Assembly (NCBI GenBank): GCA_015680635.1
Contig: JAABOA010000107.1
Location: 1 to 24,713, forward strand
Direction: 5' to 3'
DNA length: 24,713 nt
Origin: Lunasporangiospora selenospora
Taxonomy: Eukaryota > Mortierellomycota > Mortierellomycetes > Mortierellales > Mortierellaceae
Below are positions 21,401 through 24,713 of the stretch, piece after piece. Each line of letters opens with the position of its first letter. Positions within the stretch are counted from its first letter, which is position 1. Under the pieces are notes generated by a model. That model saw only the letters and a list, made by a program, of their open reading frames with translations, was not told the DNA's origin and searched no databases. A program made the position numbers and the translations under genes.

Positions 21401-21940
21401 AGACAACAAGGAGCATCTGAATACAGTCAATGGAAGTCAGGTTTTGCGCTCGAACAGACCATGTACTCGACCTCGTCACATCATGCTCAGCAACGCCAAG
21501 GATCCACTTCGTCAACATCTTCGTCCCCGTCTCCATTTATGGATAGCTTTTTTGGATCGACAGTTGTTTCTGGGGGAGGGTCTACTCCCTATGGATTATA
21601 TCCCTCTCAGCAGCAGCAGCAGCAACCTCAGACACCACATTCGCCATTATCGCCTTTCGAGTACTCGTCTTTTAATGGGGCCATGAATGGTGCGTTTAGA
21701 GGACTGGGATCAGGGCATGGAATGAACCATGTGAATGGCCATGCTAGTAAGGGAGGGGGAGGGATTGGAAGCGGTGCCAATTTGGCCACTTCGCCATTGC
21801 TTTCGACATTGCCAACGACAGTAGCAGCATCGATGACGGCGACGACGACGACAGCGACGTCTCCTGGATTTGGATCGATTGGTAGTAGTCGAGGTAGTAT
21901 ATCCGGAGGAGCAACGACAACGACCTCGTCTTCTTCATAA
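15473..21940 (+). CDS. large acidic coiled-coil, ankyrin-repeat, UBA-domain protein
   Basis: Exons 15473-15631, 16570-16723, 16875-17450, 17585-17704, 17808-18092, 18202-21255 and 21384-21940 (stop TAA) give about 1634 aa. Order: a conserved-looking start (DDQIQAFCREYVK joined to RITTALAHYATRG), RCGCGQDHC at about 168-176, and an Asp/Glu run at 179-239. Next come an Arg/Glu/Lys coiled coil (254-336) and three ankyrin units (409-520; DADGLTPLHTAAKY, TVLHYAAQNGYAELVSLLLQ). A second coiled coil (about 580-640) is followed by KKKKKKKGKG, then a UBA-like helix bundle (about 758-800; LTDMGFPLRDSRKAL). The rest is disordered: Q/H-rich (880-955), then G/S/P/N-rich. Conserved islands near 1145-1160 and 1340-1370 may be binding motifs. 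UBA suggests ubiquitin binding and the N-terminal half recalls fungal NST1, but no function can be assigned. Intron 1 is 938 nt; intron 5 is GC-AG; the last junction is uncertain. Confidence 0.85.
15981..16094. repeat. CTCTCA/CCCTCA microsatellite in intron 1
   Basis: About 114 bases of degenerate CACTCT, CACCCT and CGCTCT units lie inside the 938-nt first intron of the ankyrin-UBA gene. The tract is pure pyrimidine plus A/G interruptions and has no coding value. Confidence 0.85.
18093..18201 (+). other. GC-AG intron in the ankyrin region
   Basis: The donor is CAG|GCAAGC and the acceptor TACTAG|GC. Splicing joins IEAG to APLDALDADG in phase and restores a continuous ankyrin repeat, while reading through meets TAA at 18170-18172. 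GC-AG introns are a known minor class; the rest of the donor matches the strong AG|GCAAG form that such introns need. Confidence 0.8.
19553..19771 (+). repeat. His/Gln-rich coding repeat tract
   Basis: CAC/CAT and CAA/CAG codon runs encode a His-Pro-Gln stretch followed by polyglutamine-like blocks of up to seven Gln in the ankyrin-UBA protein. Interrupted CAA/CAG use limits slippage. A second, shorter CAG run (about 21610-21624) encodes six Gln in the last exon. Confidence 0.85.
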
Positions 21941-22109
21941 AGAAGGTATCTGAAAGAATGAAAACAATGAAAAATGGAAAAAGGATTTTTTTCCTGCAAG
22001 TTTATATTTATTTATTTTGTTGGACAAAATCTTTCTTCTTCTTCCTTCTCTTCGCATTCTCCAAATCCGAATCCATCTTGATCTTCCTCTATATCTTTCT
22101 CGCTACTGT

Positions 22110-22115
22110 AATAAA
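22110..22115 (+). terminator. AATAAA poly(A) signal of the ankyrin-UBA gene
   Basis: AATAAA lies 170 nt after the TAA stop, in a T/C-rich then A-rich context. Confidence 0.45.
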
Positions 22116-22234
22116 TACTTGCCAAATACCAAGATAAAAAGAAGAAAAGGGCTGTCTGGGGTAGAGACATGGCGATTCTCTGAGGGGGTTTTTTTTACTT
22201 TATTTTATTCTTCTTCAAAATGTAGCGCATTTTC

Positions 22235-22240
22235 TTTATT
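22235..22240 (-). terminator. AATAAA (- strand) just after the orphan gene
   Basis: TTTATT on the + strand is AATAAA on the - strand, only 5 nt beyond the stop codon at 22246. Because this is very close to the stop, the T-rich sites near 22010 may be used instead. Confidence 0.3.
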
Positions 22241-22245
22241 CCTCT

Positions 22246-23724
22246 TCAAACGTACAGGGATTCTTTTTCTCGGGCCTGGGCTCGTTTCAGTTCCTTTCGA
22301 CAATTGAAGGATCGTCGGTCCACTTTTTGGACCGAATGTTGATAAGGCTCCACAAAATAGAACTTTGACCTGGGTCGTCTTGTGGTGGTAGTTGTCGTTG
22401 TCGTTGTTACCGCTCCCTTTGCTCCAGGATTCGTCTTGGCTAAAGTCTTTTGTTGGGAAAGAGTCGTCAGGGCGGGTGTGGTTGATCTGAAGATTGTAGA
22501 TGGGTCCGGGACCATGTATTCTGAATGTGTTTTTATCCGAATAGGAAACGTTGTCGTTCTAGTCCCTGGTGCTCTACAGGAACAACCTGATTTGGAAATG
22601 GTATGTTCCTTGACACTCCTTGGTGTCGAGACTGAATGTTGCCTTTTGGTGGCCTTGAAGGGAAATGGGGAAAAGAGGTGAGGACCCCCGTTTCTGGGGC
22701 CGGGCTTGTCTAAAGAGTAAGAAGGTAATGGTTGGATGCTGTCTACTCGCCCCGAGGTCGACTGTTGCCGAGTTTGTATCCAGGGTGCGGTCAGGATTGG
22801 ATCCGTAGTTGAAAATGGTGAGAAAGTAGTTGTAGCAGGAGAGAACATGGAGGAGGATGCAGCTGGAACGGCACAAGAAAATGTTGGTAATTCGTTCTTG
22901 TCGATCCAATGTGTCGGCTTGACTGGGACCAAACTAGAATCCAATTCAAGTCCACGACCCGTCATAGACCCTTGAGAAGAGAGTGAGCGTGGTGGCTGTG
23001 GTGGTAATGTTCGAGTCCATGATAGTGAAGGGTCGTCGATTGGCCACATCAAGGTAGTGTTCTGGATTGACGGATCCAGATGCGATTCAGAGGAAAGTGG
23101 CCAAACAACAAATTTCACCTCAGGTTCTGGTAAGGACATTGTGGACGCAACTGGCATATCCATCATCGGCGCCTGGTAGACCGTCGGCGTAGTAGAAGTC
23201 TCGAGTGAAGAGTCTGGCAATGTCCAAAACGGTAACCAAGCAGATCCTACGTGAGGAGGGTGTGGCATTGGTTCGTTCGCCAACGCCATAGCCATCACGG
23301 TCGTGCCTGCCGTTCCTTGAGGATTGCAGATCGTCGTTGGATTACAATATGTCGTGGAGACCAAAGAGTTTTGAGCGCCTTGGATATCTGGCATCCCGGG
23401 AATGGGAATGGATAGAGCGAGATGCGAGAGATGGAGTGGGGACGAAGGGTCTATAGAAGCTAAATTCTTTCGGCTCGGACTTTCATCTGGAAAGATTGGG
23501 AGTGCAGGACTGGGTCCAAGATGGACAAACAATGATCGCTGATCCGTGGATCCTGTTGACAGTGCAGTGGTCATACTATTGGGTGTAGAGAGGATTGGAT
23601 TATCGAGAAATGATATAGAGTCGATAGAGTCTTGAGGTGAATGAGCCCTTGGAGGATTGGTTGCCTGGTCTGAATGGGACCAGAAAGCCGAGTTGGATAG
23701 ATTTTGGTCATGCCGCTGCAACAT
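22246..23724 (-). CDS. Ser/Thr/Pro-rich protein of unknown function, single exon
   Basis: An uninterrupted - strand frame of 492 codons from ATG at 23724 (MLQRHDQNLSNSAF) to TAG at 22246. The frame stays open 17 codons further upstream, but that part starts with GTG in a GT/GA microsatellite, so the ATG is the better start. Composition is high in Ser, Thr and Pro with few charged residues, suggesting mostly disorder. No signal peptide or membrane segment is visible. The C terminus has a nine-residue Thr run followed by RRPRSKFYFVEPY and a basic stretch (DRRSFNCRKELKRAQAREKE) that could be a nuclear signal or a nucleic-acid or protein contact. I do not recognise the family. The length of the open frame, codon use and poly(A) signal support a real gene, which converges with the ankyrin-UBA gene. 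Function is unknown. Confidence 0.7.
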   Translation of the reverse strand: MLQRHDQNLSNSAFWSHSDQATNPPRAHSPQDSIDSISFLDNPILSTPNSMTTALSTGSTDQRSLFVHLGPSPALPIFPDESPSRKNLASIDPSSPLHLSHLALSIPIPGMPDIQGAQNSLVSTTYCNPTTICNPQGTAGTTVMAMALANEPMPHPPHVGSAWLPFWTLPDSSLETSTTPTVYQAPMMDMPVASTMSLPEPEVKFVVWPLSSESHLDPSIQNTTLMWPIDDPSLSWTRTLPPQPPRSLSSQGSMTGRGLELDSSLVPVKPTHWIDKNELPTFSCAVPAASSSMFSPATTTFSPFSTTDPILTAPWIQTRQQSTSGRVDSIQPLPSYSLDKPGPRNGGPHLFSPFPFKATKRQHSVSTPRSVKEHTISKSGCSCRAPGTRTTTFPIRIKTHSEYMVPDPSTIFRSTTPALTTLSQQKTLAKTNPGAKGAVTTTTTTTTTRRPRSKFYFVEPYQHSVQKVDRRSFNCRKELKRAQAREKESLYV

Positions 23725-24713
23725 TTTCTGTTCCCGTAACTTCTCGCTCGCTCTCTCACACCCGCACACACACACACTCTCTCTCTCACTTTCTATTTGG
23801 CCTCTCTCTCTGTGTGTGTGGTCTGTCTCTCTATCTAGTCGCTTGCACGAGTTATGGCACGGAAGAGAATAAAAGTTGTTCTGTTGTCGCTGTTGATGTT
23901 GAAAGGAAGATGAGAAATGTGAAAGGAGAGGAGGTGAAAGAAGAGATGGGCTTGATTTTTTTTTTCTTTTTCAACCGCACTTTTTATTGGCCATTGTCGC
24001 CTCTATAAACACACACGCACAACAAGGAAAGGGTCGACATTTGAGCATAGTCTTTTACACAAAGGACGGATTGTCAAGGAGAGAAAGTGGCCAGCCGTGT
24101 TCGTGCTATTTTTTTTTTCTAAGCGATTTCTGTGGATGGTGGATATTTTACATTGGGTCTAGAGTAAGCCTAGCAAGGATTCACCTACGCTCAATATCGC
24201 CCCTGATCGACAACGAAATATACAAGAGTGCAGAGAGCGATCTTTTTTTTTTCTTCTTCTCCTTAAAGCACATTGACCTTGATAGTTTCATTCCCCGAAT
24301 ACTTTTGTATCATACGAATCTGTGGTAGCTTTACGCCAATGACACTCTCTTAGAGATAACCAGCCTCTCTTTATTTTTAAAAAAGCACTTCCCCACACAC
24401 ACTCTCTCTCTCTCTTTGATTTCTTTCGACGTTCAAGGCATATCCAGGGGGTGGGGAATGAAATTGCGATTTGTGGTGAGACAATAGGAAGAGAAGGACA
24501 GAAGTAATCTCTTGTTTAATCTACAAAAGCAATTGTAACCCACACATGAACCCCAGATCTTATTAGGAGTGAGGTGAGGTAACGTTTTGCTATAGGGGTG
24601 AAAATTGGTTCATGAAAAATGAAGGGTGATGAGGGAAAGAGGGGAGGGGATGTTTCTGTTTTTGGGAGTGTTAACCATTCAAGCTCTAGAATGGAAAAAA
24701 AAGTGACCACAAT
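23725..24713 (-). promoter_or_regulatory. upstream region of the - strand orphan gene; no other gene seen
   Basis: Nearly 1 kb without a supported gene. Beyond the leader microsatellite, ATTGG at 23986-23990 is a CCAAT box on the - strand about 260 nt before the ATG, next to a T/A-rich element. Several T runs (about 23958-23967, 24110-24118, 24242-24251) and a CA/CT tract at about 24395-24418 follow. Short frames at the right edge show no motif. Confidence 0.35.
23741..23836. repeat. mixed CT / CA / GT microsatellite in the - strand leader
   Basis: (CT)n, (CA)n and (TG)n tracts follow each other immediately upstream of the ATG of the - strand gene; on the transcribed strand they form a GA/GT/CA-rich leader. 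Confidence 0.85.

Larger units (their letters stand above)
21941..22245. other. overlapping 3' UTRs of two convergent genes
   Basis: No gene. The + strand AATAAA at 22110-22115 fits the ankyrin-UBA gene. TTTATT at 22235-22240 (AATAAA on the - strand) and TTTATTTATT near 22007-22016 fit the - strand gene that ends at 22246. With either pair the two transcripts come very close or overlap. Confidence 0.55.

Noticed and set aside
23725..23775. 17-codon N-terminal extension (CVCGCERASEK) of the - strand orphan protein
   Set aside because: It begins with GTG within a dinucleotide repeat; the first ATG is at 23724.
1..24713. tRNA genes, rRNA and CRISPR arrays
   Set aside because: No GGTTCRANYCC T-arm with matching acceptor stem, no rRNA-like conserved block, and no regularly spaced identical repeats with unique spacers; the 62-nt module array is diverged and splice-like, not CRISPR.

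Overview
The window looks like nuclear DNA of a filamentous fungus, most likely an early-diverging Mucoromycota lineage such as the Mortierellomycotina. The genes are intron-rich, with mostly 50-130 nt GT-AG introns, CTAAC/CTGAC-like branch points and pyrimidine-rich acceptors. They encode conserved eukaryotic proteins and are packed with spacers of a few hundred bases. The lineage is an inference from gene structure and from the kind of relic elements present; no rRNA or other taxonomic marker lies in the window. All exon models were built by hand from splice signals and reading-phase agreement.

Left part (1-9.7 kb, all on the + strand): four housekeeping genes. A RACK1/Asc1/Cpc2 WD40 protein (4 exons, 317 aa) is followed by a small four-helix Golgi/COPI-associated membrane protein of the TVP15 type (5 exons, one of only 10 nt, 156 aa). 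Next come a Nudix hydrolase resembling plant ADP-sugar diphosphatases (4 exons, 287 aa) and the Paf1-complex TPR subunit CTR9 (10 exons, 1047 aa). Together they touch translation and signalling, Golgi traffic, nucleotide-sugar clearance and Pol II elongation. They share orientation and spacing but no obvious pathway.

Middle part (9.7-15.3 kb): no intact gene. It holds diverged tandem repeats, including an array in which 62-nt exon-like modules alternate with intron-like spacers of about 70 nt. It also holds a patch of iterated CGGTTA motifs starting with CAGGG, like the end of a hAT transposon. Two decayed Fanzor (eukaryotic TnpB-like RNA-guided nuclease) genes lie head to head, one on the - strand (about 13.44 to 12.28 kb) and one on the + strand (about 13.42 to 15.2 kb). 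Both carry frameshifts and stops.

Right part (15.4-24.7 kb): a large + strand gene of about 1634 aa joins an acidic and coiled-coil N-terminal half, ankyrin repeats, a UBA-like domain and long Q/H/S/G/P-rich disorder; one of its introns is GC-AG. It is convergent with a single-exon - strand gene for a 492-aa Ser/Thr/Pro-rich protein that I do not recognise. The last kilobase is that gene's upstream region, with microsatellites and no gene that I can support.
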